Shown here: piece after piece, positions 42,313 through 53,610 of the stretch
How the letters are laid out: the number at the start of each line of letters is the position of its first letter
Position numbering within the stretch: the stretch's first letter is position 1
Origin: Cercophora sp. LCS_1
Lineage: Eukaryota > Ascomycota > Sordariomycetes > Sordariales > Lasiosphaeriaceae
Length of the DNA stretch: 64,000 nucleotides
Assembly (NCBI GenBank): GCA_036250225.1
Contig: JAPZLL010000008.1
Span: forward strand, 1,390,726-1,454,725
Direction of reading: 5' to 3'
The notes under the pieces: generated by a model
Databases searched by the model: none
The model's input: the letters and a program-made list of their open reading frames with translations, nothing else
What the model was told of the DNA's origin: nothing
Position numbers and translations under genes: made by a program

Positions 42313-45300
42313 TATTACTAGCGTCTTTCCGTAAGGTTATTATTTATTGAACCTTTAAACCGAACCCTTATAATATCGGCTACTGGATCCACCGTTAGAG
42401 GTATTAAGGGTAAAGAAACGTCCAATAATACCTCCACCCCCTCTATTGTTAAAGAGCTCGTATAAATATTCAGTGCCCTATACCTAGAATAAGAAAGTCT
42501 TAGGGATAAGATTAATACTATTGAGGAGGAAGATAAGGGTGTAAAGGACTCCCAGTACAAATTCGTTAAGTTATTTACCCCTTTGTACTTTAAAGGTAAA
42601 TTGTTCCAATTCGACTTTTGGATTATCTAAGTCTGTAACTATATTATTTATAATAATGTTTGCTTTAAGGATAAGGAGTCTAGGACTATTTTTAGAAGAG
42701 CCCTTCTGGATAGAATAGCCACCAAGTGGTTTAAACCCTATGCAAAATAATATTACGAGTATAATAACCTAAAGGGAAATAAGAAGAAGATAAAGGAGAT
42801 TAAGTAGGCCCACTTTAAGGCCAGATATACTATTTTTTATAAAATGTTTAACGATTTTAAGAAATTTATCTGCACAATTATAATCGAGTTTGGAGAACTG
42901 GATACCGAATAGCGAGTCGAGCAGAAACTCCTGGGCCTATAATAACAAACCTCTATTATCAAGTATATAGCTCAGTTCTGCATTATTGCAGCTAATACTA
43001 ATCTAGAGGATAAGGCCTTAATAATACTGTTCTAATAAGGATTAAAATAGTACATTATTAATGAGCTCTATAAGTTTAACTGCCCCAAAAAACTGTAAAA
43101 TATGGTTGAACTCGCTATTAAAGCTAATAATTACTATTTTGACTATTAATGTGAAATTAATCGGGTAAGGGAGCTTACTATTAATAAACCCGCCCACTGG
43201 GAGAAGCCCACCGAAAAGGTCTATAATTGCTTTGCCCACTAAACTACACTAAATATATTGTATAAAACGTATATGGGATTTATAGATATTAATATAGTTT
43301 AGAATAAGTACAGTAGCGTATGGTAGACTGGTAAAACGCTACCCAAGGATAAGAGTAAGGTTAGGTATTATAATTATAATAAAAATGGGCATTATACTAG
43401 GGAATGTAAGGCACCCAGGAGAAGCAAATGGGTACTACTACCGGAATTTAAAATAACTATTCGGACTATAGATATTGTAATAGTCATTTATATAATTAAT
43501 TCTAAGGATAACGAATGGATGGATTATATACTGGATAACGATTACTACCTTTCAAACAATACCATTAACTAGGCCTTTAATAATAGACTTATAGGTAAAT
43601 AAAATAATAGACCAGTTCTCTCCTTTATAGGGAAAATTACCCCAGCCCCCGAAGAATAGAAGGCCCTGTCCACGGAATGAGAAATTAAATAATAAGACAA
43701 AGAGTTTAAAAATAAGTTCTTTACTACCCTTTCCCCAGATTAACAAAACCTATTTGAGCATTCCAAATAGACCTATACCCGTGAGAATCTCAAACCTGGA
43801 AATAGTGGTTACCTACTCAAGAAAGTAAATAATGGGTTGGCGCCAGGGAGGACGGGCACCCTTAGGCTCTTTTGACAATAGTTTAAAAAAAAGAAAAATA
43901 TTAAAGAAATAAGTAAACAAGCCCAATGGAAGATCCTATTTAGCCCAGGAACCCATATAAAAGAATTGAGCTTGGGAATATAATAGCTAATAAATTGGAG
44001 TTGCTATTGGGAAATATATCCTAGCGATTCTATAAATTAGGACTATAAATCCGCACAGCATTATTAACAATTGGTAAAAGAAGAATGGGGACCCGACGAC
44101 TGGCCCGAAAAAGGAGAATCTACCTATAGAGACTGGGAAGACTGGGCAAACAACGAATCAATCAAATAAAAATATTTCCCTATTATATACGTCTACCCCC
44201 AGTTCTGGGAATTAGTAGAAAAGTATTTCTGGGAGGAACTGGAGGAGGGAGAGCACCCAGCCACATACCCCCTATACTACCAATACAAATACCTTTTATA
44301 GATCGAATGTATATACCCCCAGTACCATTACTTATATTATCTAGCCCAGAAAGCCTATTATTAGATACTCCCCCAACGCAATGAAAAGTGGAGAAACCAA
44401 CGGCTATAATAGACTATAGAGGAGTCCAACCTCCAGTTTGATTGAAAAATCCAATTCCGGACAAATAGCCAGAACCCCATACTCAGGGTTACCTACCGAA
44501 TACTAAACAAATACTTTTATATCTTTTACCAATTTTATACTAATCCCAGGTATTGGGAATATTAAAAGGAGAAGGCCTATAAGTGGACCGTGAACTAGGA
44601 ATTCGGATACACATTTAATAGATCCAAAAGGTACAGAATGAGGTAGAAAGGCAGGAAAGACACCCGCAACCAGTTCCAACCCACACTTGAGGAACTAAGC
44701 GCCATTTAATCGTTTAAAATCGATTGGACCCTTAAAAAGGATATATAGGGCATTTCTAACAATATTCGACCTCTCCACTAAGTACACTCTAGGATTCGTT
44801 TAAAAAACAAGTCAGGGCCCTTATTAGGGCCCAGAAACCTCTAATTTAGCAATTAGTGCGAGCCCTAAGGAGAAGACAAAATACTTAGAGGATATATACT
44901 CAAAGACTTTATTAGACTATTATTGCTATAATAATAATAGAGAATAATTAGTAACATTTTACAATTAATACTAATGGAATTAATAGATATGGAAAACCAT
45001 TTAGAGTATAAACAGTAATCAATATAGATAATATAAATAATTTAATTGACCCCCACTTTATTAATAGGTATAGACTCCCCCATAAGGAGCTACCAAGACC
45101 CATTAATATTATTTCAGGAGAAGGAACACTATACCTCTATAATAATAGAAGGATTATATACACTTTAATACTCCTAATTATAATAGATAGAAATATATAG
45201 GAGATTACCTTTAGGGTTATACTAATAATTGGATACAATATAATCCTGGGAGAATTATAACTAAAGAAATATAACCCTTAATTGGACTTTAAGGGCGGCC

Positions 45301-47456
45301 ACCTCTCGATTCAAAACCGCAATAACGAGGCCTTATATCCATACCCAGAATATACAATACGTAAGACCAGGGAAGTGAGATCCAATATAGAGCTAAAGGT
45401 CTATGGGGAATCCCCTAAAGGAACTGAGTCCCAAGAGCCAATAGTACTATAGATTAGATTTACTATATATAATAAAGATTACGACTCCAGTTATGAATTA
45501 GGCAACAAACTGAAGCTCGAAGGTTATATAGACCCAAGTAACGATTTGAAAGAAGAGTCAATAAATTTAGAGAGTATACTAAAGGAATATTGGTACTTTA
45601 AACTATTCGGAAGAAAAATCAAAAAATTGTCCAAATATAGCCCATGGGACCACGAGATCAAACTGAAGGAAGGAGCTCAATTAAAATCCTTTAAGACCTA
45701 CCACCTAAACCCCAAGCAGTTTGAGGCACTAAAGGAATATATTAACGAGAATCTGAGGAATGGATTTATTGAGCATTTGCAATTACCAATAGGATATTCA
45801 ATCCTATTTGTCCCCAAAAAGGACGGAAAATTTCGTTTAGTTATTGACTACTGGGCACTCAACGAGAATATTATCAAAAACTAATATTTGCTATTCCTTA
45901 TTTTTAAGTTTAGGGAATGATTAGTAGAAAAAAACTGGTTTTCCGGCCTCAATTCCCCCATGGGGTTCAACTACCAGTGGATTAAGGTAGGAAACGAACA
46001 CAAGACGGCATTTAGGATACCAAGAGGATATTATTAGTATAAGGTTATACCTTTTGGGCTAATTAATACCCCTGCTTTGTTCCAAAGTATAATCGACTAT
46101 ATCCTAAGGCTATATATTAATAAATTTATATTCGCTTATATTAATAATATCCTTATCTATTCGGAAACGCTCACGGAGTACTGCTAATATATCCAATTAA
46201 TATTAATAGCTTTAGAAAAGGCCAAAATAACAATAAATCTGGAGAAAAGCTAATTCTACGTTTAAGAACTTAACTATTTAGGATTTAAAATCTCCCCCGG
46301 AAAGATTACAATACAGTTAGAAAAGGTCAGGGTAGTCCAGGACTAGTCTACACTAAGGAACTAGATAGAGGTGCAATTGTTCTTCGGGCTGGCCAATTTC
46401 TATCGATATTTTATTTAGGGATTTGCCCGGATTGCCAAACCTCTATACAAGCTATGCGGAATAGGAGCGCTATTCAAATGGACCCCCCAATAATAAAAAG
46501 CATTTAATAACCTCAAATATGCCTTTACAATAGTATTAATATTAATATTTTTGGACTTTTTAAAGCCATTTAGGGTAGAAACCAATACCTTGGACTTCGC
46601 CCTAGGAGGAGTTTTCAACCAGCGCTAGAAGGATGGGAAATACTACCCCTATATATTCCTATCCAAGGTAATTAGTGGGCCTGCACTATAATACCCCATT
46701 TATAATAAAGAATTAATGGTAATTATCTAGTGCTTTACCAAGTGGGTACCCTATTTAATGGGAATAGAGGAGCCAGTCAAAGTCTTTTTGGATTATAATA
46801 ACTTTAGGTATTTCTTTATTAAAAAGTTTAGTCCAAAATAGGTGAGATGGTTAGAACTTATAGTTCCATTTTACTTTAAAATTCACTATATTAAAGGAAA
46901 AGACAATGGAAGAGCCAATACCCTTAATAAAAGAGTAGACTACTATTACGCCCACGAATAGCCGGAATCCCCACTAATCCTCCAATAAGTTATGGACAGC
47001 ACACTTGAGCACACCCCACAGGTTATAGAGGACTAGATACCTAAAGACACTATTTATATTCGATAGACTATACTCTGGGAGTATTAGGTCGAATAGCAGT
47101 AGGAGAACTTTTAGGTATAAAGGAAGGAGTTTACTAAAGGACCCTGCCTGCGGAACGGGCGAAAAGGACCCTATAATAAGTACAGCTTCCACGGGCAATA
47201 CCAAAACTGTGCCCGAGGAAACTACGGCTACTATATATATTATTACAACGTTTGACTTGTTGACAATAAGGTTACTAGAGGATATAATACAAACGATAGA
47301 CTATAATATAATAATAAACCTTATATCCACAACCCCAACGCCCAGTAAAGATATATTTAATAGACTCATAAGGTATAAGTAGGCGGACATATAGGAAGAA
47401 CAAAGACATTTACCCAAGCTAAATAAGGCTATACCTTTCTAAGAATAAAGAAACTG

Positions 47457-47780
47457 GTGGAAGAAATTATTAATAACTGCAATATCTGTAATAAGACCAA
47501 GACTAAAAGATACAAACCCTATAGTCTTTTCGAACCTCTTTTAGCCCCAGAGACACTATGGAGTTTAATTTTAATAGATTTCATTATGGGGATCCCCGAT
47601 TTAAAGGACCCCACTATAGGCGTTAATTACGATTCCATTTGGGTAATCGTTAATAGACTAATAAAATGGGTGTACTTTTTGCCTTATAAGAAAAACACAA
47701 GTATAGAACAATTTACCTATATATTCAAAAGGGATATTGCCTCAATCCACCTTTGGTTAGACAATATTATTTTTAATTGA
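47457..47780 (+). pseudogene. Surviving integrase fragment of copy 2
   Basis: A 107-codon open stretch with the last part of the zinc-binding region (NNCNICNKTKTKRYKPY) and the first acidic strand of the DDE core (LIDFIMGIPDLKDP ... YDSIWVIVNRLIKW). It is the longest undamaged integrase segment among the two copies and is useful for naming the family. Confidence 0.75.
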
Positions 47781-49287
47781 AATAAACTCTTTGTTTTGAA
47801 ATTCTAGTAAGGATTAATAAAGTAAATGGGTATTAATAGTAAACTTTCAATAGTCTATTACCTACAGTCCAATAGTTAGATTGAGCGACTTAACTAAATA
47901 TTTAAGACCTACTTTAGGGCCTACGTCAATTTTAAATAGGACAACTAGCTTAAACTATTATTAATAGTATAAATAACCTATAATATTATGGCTATAGAAT
48001 TAATAAATGTGTTATTATTCTTTGCGCTCTTTAATAAAGAACTAGAGCTCTAGTAAGGACTGCCTATGGAAATACTGTAAACTGCTGTGTATACCGATCG
48101 CCTCTAGGAACTGTATAACTACCTGAGAGCCAAATTCGAATTTATGTGCGATCGAATAAAATACTTTTATAACTACAAGAGATCTAAGGAACCAGATCTT
48201 TAGGAGGGGGAGCACATTTATTTTTTTGTGCGAAACCTATACTCAATCCGACCTAGTCAAAAGCTCGATTTTAAAAAATTTAGTCCGTTTAGGATTGTAA
48301 AGAGAATCGCCACCTCCAATTATAAGTTCGATCTACCTACTTTAATAAAGGTATAGACCAAAGTCTTCCATATATTGTTCCTCGAACTAGTACCCAGAAA
48401 GACCCCACTAGAGGAAATAATTGTGGTTAAAGCTAATAAAAAAGAATTTAATATTAATGAAATCCTGGATTTATAAGTTTACAATAGTAAACTTTACTAC
48501 TTAATTAGATAGTTCGATTATAGACCAGAGTCAAACTTATGGGAGCCCTTTAACTACTTCAACTGCCCAGAAAAAATCGAAGAATTCCACCAGAAAAATC
48601 CAGATCGATCAAGGAGTACGTAGCCCAGGGTGTAATAATTAAAAGCCCTGCAAAGCGACAATATCAGCCACGAGAAACAAAGGCCCCCCAATATACAGTA
48701 AGCTGTACTAAACCCACCTATTAAGAACGGCGCTCAGGAGGACACTACCTCAGGCCGCGGGGTTTTAGCCAGAAAGGCGCCCCAGTTAAAATCAGTGAGC
48801 GGTTCCACCCGGGCCTAATAGTCCTCCTCCTCCAAAATTGCAATTTTATAACTAAAGAGCTTGTTGGTACGAGCGGCCAGAGAGTGTTATTAATCCTTTA
48901 ACTAAAGGAATTTAGTTAGTATTTTGCATTCCTCCTCGTCTAAACGTTTTTTTTCCTCAAAAACCCTGCAGAGTTCGGCGGGATCATTACTATAGATATT
49001 GTACGAGGAGTATACCTACCCCCCCGAGGCAATGCAATTCCCATACAATTCGCTCTTACTTGCAATCTTATATTCGAGATTGAGGCGTTTGTAGTGGGCG
49101 TAATGGATCGGTATTATAATACTAAAGGTGTGGATGAAAAAAGGTACTTTCGCAACGGTGCTCTGTAGAGGAAAGTCGAAGTTTCTTTTATTGTTTCCTA
49201 ATTGCATTAGTAGATATAATTGAGTTGGAAGAAGGGAAACGCACTTAAAGTTCTTTGTGGGAAAAGAATAATAAAGAGGGGGAATCG

Positions 49288-49812
49288 TGTGACGACTTGC
49301 AGGCTGCCCGAATGGGGGCTATTACATTAATGGTCGGTGTGGGCCGACCTGCCCCCGCAACCACTATAGTGCGAATAATAGTGTGGACGCAGTAGTTAGT
49401 ACAGACTGCTTACCATACTTACCCGGTCCCCAAGTGAGTAAGATGAGTGGCTAGGAAAGTATTCACCCTACTCGTCTAGTTCTCCAGGGAGTATAGAGAT
49501 TACAATGAGCAGAGGTACTGGGATACCTGTTACTGCCAGTAGTATAAAAATCATCATCGAGCCTATAATGAAGTGAGGGACCCCTGGTTCCTCACGCTAG
49601 CAATACATTGTTCTTGAGCACCGCTCAGTGAGACCCATCGTCCGGGACCTTGGAGTCTACATTCTGCTTGACAGTGTATTACCCCTTCGAGAGTTGTACT
49701 AGCCTTTACTCAGTCACCTTGCACCCACCCTATCTAGAGCATTGGACCCTGTCCGCTTTTACGATCTGTCTTTACCAGGCCCACCTCGGCGTACCTGGAG
49801 CAGGCCGTAACA
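49288..49812 (+). repeat. 3' LTR of chromovirus copy 2
   Basis: Starts TGTGACGACT and ends CCGTAACA, 525 bp. It is preceded by the purine-rich AAGAGGGGGAATC and followed by the AATAG duplication. Confidence 0.92.
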
Positions 49813-49817
49813 AATAG

Positions 49818-52300
49818 CCAACGGTTCAAAATCGCTATTTTCGACGTTTTTCTATTGTTTTTCTACTGTTTTCGGCCCCACCTGCATTCCATGGGCCCCT
49901 GAAACAACGGCAACGGAAGGCCAACTTACAGCCCCCTTTTTTTTACCCACAGACCTCTGCCATAGCCGCTTATAAGCCCCAGCAACGTAAAGGCGCAGGA
50001 GCAACCAAAACCACTATTGTGGTTACTACGGCCACGGCTGCGGTTCCAGTAACAGCAACAGCGTTGTCCTCCATTACAGTTGCCGTGGAGGGAGGCTCGG
50101 CCAGCCACCTCCAGGCCCTACAATACAGCCTAATAAACACAGCAGCACTCCAGGCCAACGTTCAATAAGTTCGAGCCAAGATTCAGGAGTTGCAGCCAAA
50201 GAATACCAACAAGGCATATTGACCGAAGTAAGAGGAATTTACAGTATGGTGCCTCAAAAAGATAGCCTTTATTAATAGCACTATAATTACCGGTAATAAA
50301 CTACTCCTCTTCCTATATACGGAGGTCGTTGGCCGGCCGCTAAAAAAGAAGAGCCGGTAAACCGACATTAATATATTCCTAGAGGAGGCCCGGCTCGCTT
50401 TCTAAACAGTTCGATTATATATAACGGCCATTATAGACCTCTAGGCCTATTAAAAGGACCTCGGTATAAATACCTACCCAAGCCCCCGTAATAATAGTGT
50501 CCGGGCCTTTCTCCAGACCCTATTATAGAAGGAAGTGGAGTAATGGAAAGCCACCTATACAGAGAAGGGTTATAATTCCCTCCTTAACAATTATTTTAAG
50601 GAGGGCCTAGAGCAGATCTATACTAAATTATAGCACTGGACCTCTTCCTCCCCCAAATACTACCTCCGGACCATTATTAATATACTCTTCGACTACTATA
50701 TATTGAGCCGCAGTGAGGACCGGCATATTTTGGAGATTTTGGACCTTTTTATATTTAAATTCCCCAAAGAGGGGCTAATCCAATATATGCCCCTAATCTT
50801 TACCACGCGGACCGGTAAAACGAACCAATACAGCCAATAAGAAATATCTAGAGCCCTTTGGAACTATAACCCCCTAATCTGCCCCCTAGGCGCTATAACC
50901 TTTTATTTCCTCTTTTAATAAAATATAATTTTGGAACCCTTTCTAACGTTTAAAAGCCAGAAGGGGTGGTATAATACCCCGTTTTTAAAGTCTACCACAG
51001 GACCAAAGACTGAGGCATTTATATATAATATATAGGCCAAATAGGCAGCCAGGGCACTCAAATATACTGGTATTTAGTCTTTCAAGGTTACCCACATTAA
51101 CCAAAGTGCCAGTACAAAAACAGCAGAGCTAAAGGGGATAGATTAGGAACAGATTAAGTATATTAGTTAGTAGAATATAAATTAAATAACCAACTATTAC
51201 CTTAACTTACTTCCCCAGTAGTTTATATAGATTATAATTGGCCACCTTCTATAAATAGGGTATTTTAAAGTCCAGCAAACCAAGGTTATACCTCTGGACT
51301 CCCTCCTCGGTCTAATTTGGCCAGAACTGGATTAGTGGACCAATAAATTCGGTCCAAACCCCAGTCAGATCAACAAGTTCGCTACTACTAATTTTACTAA
51401 CCTCCTGTTCTACCTCCATAAAGTAATCCTATAGGATTTGATAACCCTAAGGCTCCTATTCCCCAATTCCCCAGTATGGAACTACCTAGTATTCTACTAT
51501 ACCGACTACCCTATATTCATATACTGGATATCTACTATAATAGAGATTGGGGAATAGCCAAGTGAGCTTTCGGTTCTCCAGTAGGCCCTACTAGAGCTGG
51601 CGGACTTCCTTAAGGCTTCCAATACCCAATATAAAGTACAAATAGCAGAGGCAATTAAGGACCTTATAGCCGAAATTTATATAGCGCAGGCAATAATGGC
51701 TAGCCAGATCCAGGCTTCCATAAGGGACATTTTGGCCAATAGCTCCTTTTAATTATAGCTACTGGCCTGGATAGCCCCCAGCCCATCTATTTCTCTAACT
51801 ACACTGTCCTCCAGCTCCCTAGAGCCTATACCCTCTCTATTACTAACCTCTTCTATACCAATATCCCCACCAGCCCCAATATTGTTCCTCGCCCCTCCAC
51901 TACAATCGTTATTAACCTCCAACTCCCCAGGCCCAGAGGATATAGAGCTACTAAAACACTATATAAGCCGTGAGGTCAAGACCGTTACTGCCCTATGGAC
52001 CGAGTGGACAAAAGGTTTGGCCGGGGGGCCTTCCATTAAGGCCCTAAATCGCCACTGGGGTAACCAATAGTATATCAACTAACAATTGGAAGTATAATAG
52101 TACTCCCTGCAGTATAAGGTAATCCTAGAGGTCCAGAGGGTTGCTACTATACAGAGGATAAGCCTAAAGACCACTGTAACTACCATTGGAAACAACCAAT
52201 AACAGTCGGTTTCTTTACTTGACCTGTTCTACAAGAGCCTCCAGCGGAACAGGAGGGCGAGAAAGAACGGCTAATAGAGGCTATACCGTAACCATTACTG
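49818..52300 (+). mobile_element. Crypton-like element (Ndc10-type tyrosine recombinase + GCR1_C domain), RIP-inactivated
   Basis: One plus-strand frame, full of TAG and TAA codons, is recognisable from about 49990 to 52245. The central part (about 51085-51340) reads KVTHINQSASTKTAELKGID ... NYYLNLLPQ ... IIGH ... PLDSLLGLIWPELD, the pattern of Ndc10-like DNA-binding/recombinase proteins encoded by fungal Cryptons. The C-terminal part (51946-52170) reads ISREVKTVTALWTEWTKGLA, then GGPSIKALNRHWGNQ, the GCR1_C domain often fused to it. Cryptons move as DNA circles via a tyrosine recombinase and leave no long terminal repeats. The catalytic region carries Q where an R is expected (HINQ), a RIP-type change. 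Ends are approximate. Confidence 0.7.
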
Positions 52301-53203
52301 GGGGTGGAAAGGTCGCTGTGCATTGTTCCAGCCAGTTGCGCGCTGTGGGTAGTGTGGGTAGATAGATCCGTTGAATTGAGCCGTTGTGTATATCGATTTT
52401 TGAGCCGTAGAAAGGCCGTTTTTTTGCGTAAACTGCGTGCAAACCCACTGCTTTTTGACTGTTTTTCGACGTTTTTTTGGATCGTTTTTTGGATTGTTTT
52501 TGAATCGTTTTTTTACCCCTGTCTGGCCGTAGTTGACAGAATTCGGATGTCTTCGGTCGCTGAGCCCCGCTGAGTGCACGGCCGTTTTTAGGCGGTGGGT
52601 GGCGCTCAGCGGCGTAATCAGCCACCAAAATCCGACCAGAGATAGTCCCTTGATGTCACCGCCGAGCACACCGAGGTATGCCTTTCCTCTCACCCGTCGA
52701 AACGAGGACGCAGTGGGATCTCATTCGTCAATCATGCTAAGCCCGGGCGGGATGAAAGCGATCAATTAGGCCGCAGCTCGCCTGTCAAGCCCAACCTACC
52801 AGCTGCAAACCCGTGTTTGTTCAGCGGTGAGCTGCTATTCGCTGCCTTGGTGTTATGAATCATGCGCGAAACACACTGTTTGCGAATCCCGCAGCCAAAG
52901 CTGTCGATGTATGGTGGGTGGCTTCCCAGCGGTTGCCCGCCGCGACGCACATCCGGATCCCACCCACACCTGCATCTCCACCCACACCTAGCTGACAGTC
53001 GTTACCCCAACCACTCATTCTGCATTTGACGCGTCGGATGGAGACCTGCCTGCATGGCTTGTCTGGCGCTGTTGACAAAGGACAGTGGTCTCTCTTTTCT
53101 CTTCAGCCTTCCCTCTCCTTTCGCTCTCCATCGCCAATCTTCTTTTTTTTTATTCCTTCCTCTCTGAACCCACACCGTGCGCAGCCCCAGCCGCCGTGTG
53201 AAG
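52301..53203. other. Intergenic region with T-rich short repeats
   Basis: About 900 bp. It includes a T-rich imperfect repeat at about 52446-52516 (units like GGATCGTTTTTTGGATTG) and one copy of a 19-bp direct repeat (52318-52336). From about 53050 to 53200 pyrimidine-rich runs (CTCTTTTCTC, CTTTTTTTTTTATTCC) mark the likely promoter of the next gene. Confidence 0.45.
52318..52336 (+). repeat. 19-bp direct repeat, left copy
   Basis: GTGCATTGTTCCAGCCAGT, identical to 56793-56811. The two copies bracket a 4.5-kb segment that holds the unknown-function gene and the Hsp70-like remnant. Confidence 0.7.
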
Positions 53204-53590
53204 ATGGAACGAACCACCCACGGGCATCCTCCCGCTAACCGAAGCCTCAGCTTTACACAGAAGGTGCTGCAGGCGGCGAAGTTGCTCAAGAAGAGCGAGC
53301 GGCGATCTAGGCGGAAGATCGCCAAGTTGAAGAAAAATCACGAAGATGTGGAGAAAAAGGTGGAGGACTGTTTGCGGGGGCAGGCCACGATGCCGGAGAT
53401 CTCCATGACGAGCGACTCAGAAAGCGAGCAAGAGTGTTATAATGGGCAGAGTGATGCTGAGGTTGTTGACTCGGAACTGAACCACGACTATGATGAGGGG
53501 CGGACTGAGACAGCGGCGAGAGAGCAAGGCAGGCCATCCTCCTCCCCTTCCTCCGGCGAGAACAAACCCATTCCCCGGTGTGACTGCTAA
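53204..53590 (+). CDS. Small basic coiled-coil ORF, possible first exon of the following gene
   Basis: Frame of 128 residues from the ATG at 53204 with a basic coiled-coil (FTQKVLQAAKLLKKSERRSR, KIAKLKKNHEDVEKKVEDCL) and an acidic, serine-rich tail (MTSDSESEQECYNGQSDAEV). It ends at a TAA 20 bp before the ATG of the next frame. A splice to the next frame would need a very short intron (29 bp, GTGACT...GTGTAG, with CTAAC close to the donor) or a 56-bp one ending at CTACTCAG; both keep frame but neither is typical. It is either the first exon of the same gene or a separate small protein. Confidence 0.45.
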   Translation: MERTTHGHPPANRSLSFTQKVLQAAKLLKKSERRSRRKIAKLKKNHEDVEKKVEDCLRGQATMPEISMTSDSESEQECYNGQSDAEVVDSELNHDYDEGRTETAAREQGRPSSSPSSGENKPIPRCDC

Positions 53591-53610
53591 CGTTGGCATC
53601 GTGTGTAGAT

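Larger units (their letters stand above)
41788..49812 (+). mobile_element. Ty3/Gypsy chromovirus, copy 2, RIP-inactivated
   Basis: An 8025-bp element with 525-bp LTRs and a perfect target duplication AATAG (41783-41787 and 49813-49817). It is collinear with copy 1: zinc knuckle at 43366-43407 (both leading Cys now Tyr), YINN at 46137-46148, both exactly 2771 bp apart as in copy 1, and an internal length of 6975 bp in both. The gag start codon is ATA. Longer open stretches survive: 45546-45884 (start of RT, ILFVPKKDGKFRLVIDYWAL) and 47457-47780 (integrase, with CNIC retained at 47478-47489 and LIDFIMGIPDLKDP). The chromodomain equivalent lies near 48431-48590 but is more decayed. Confidence 0.93.

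Noticed and set aside
52281..52693. Minus-strand ORFs with KKRFKNNPKNDPKKR-like text
   Set aside because: Produced by the T-rich short repeats at 52446-52516; low complexity, not a gene.
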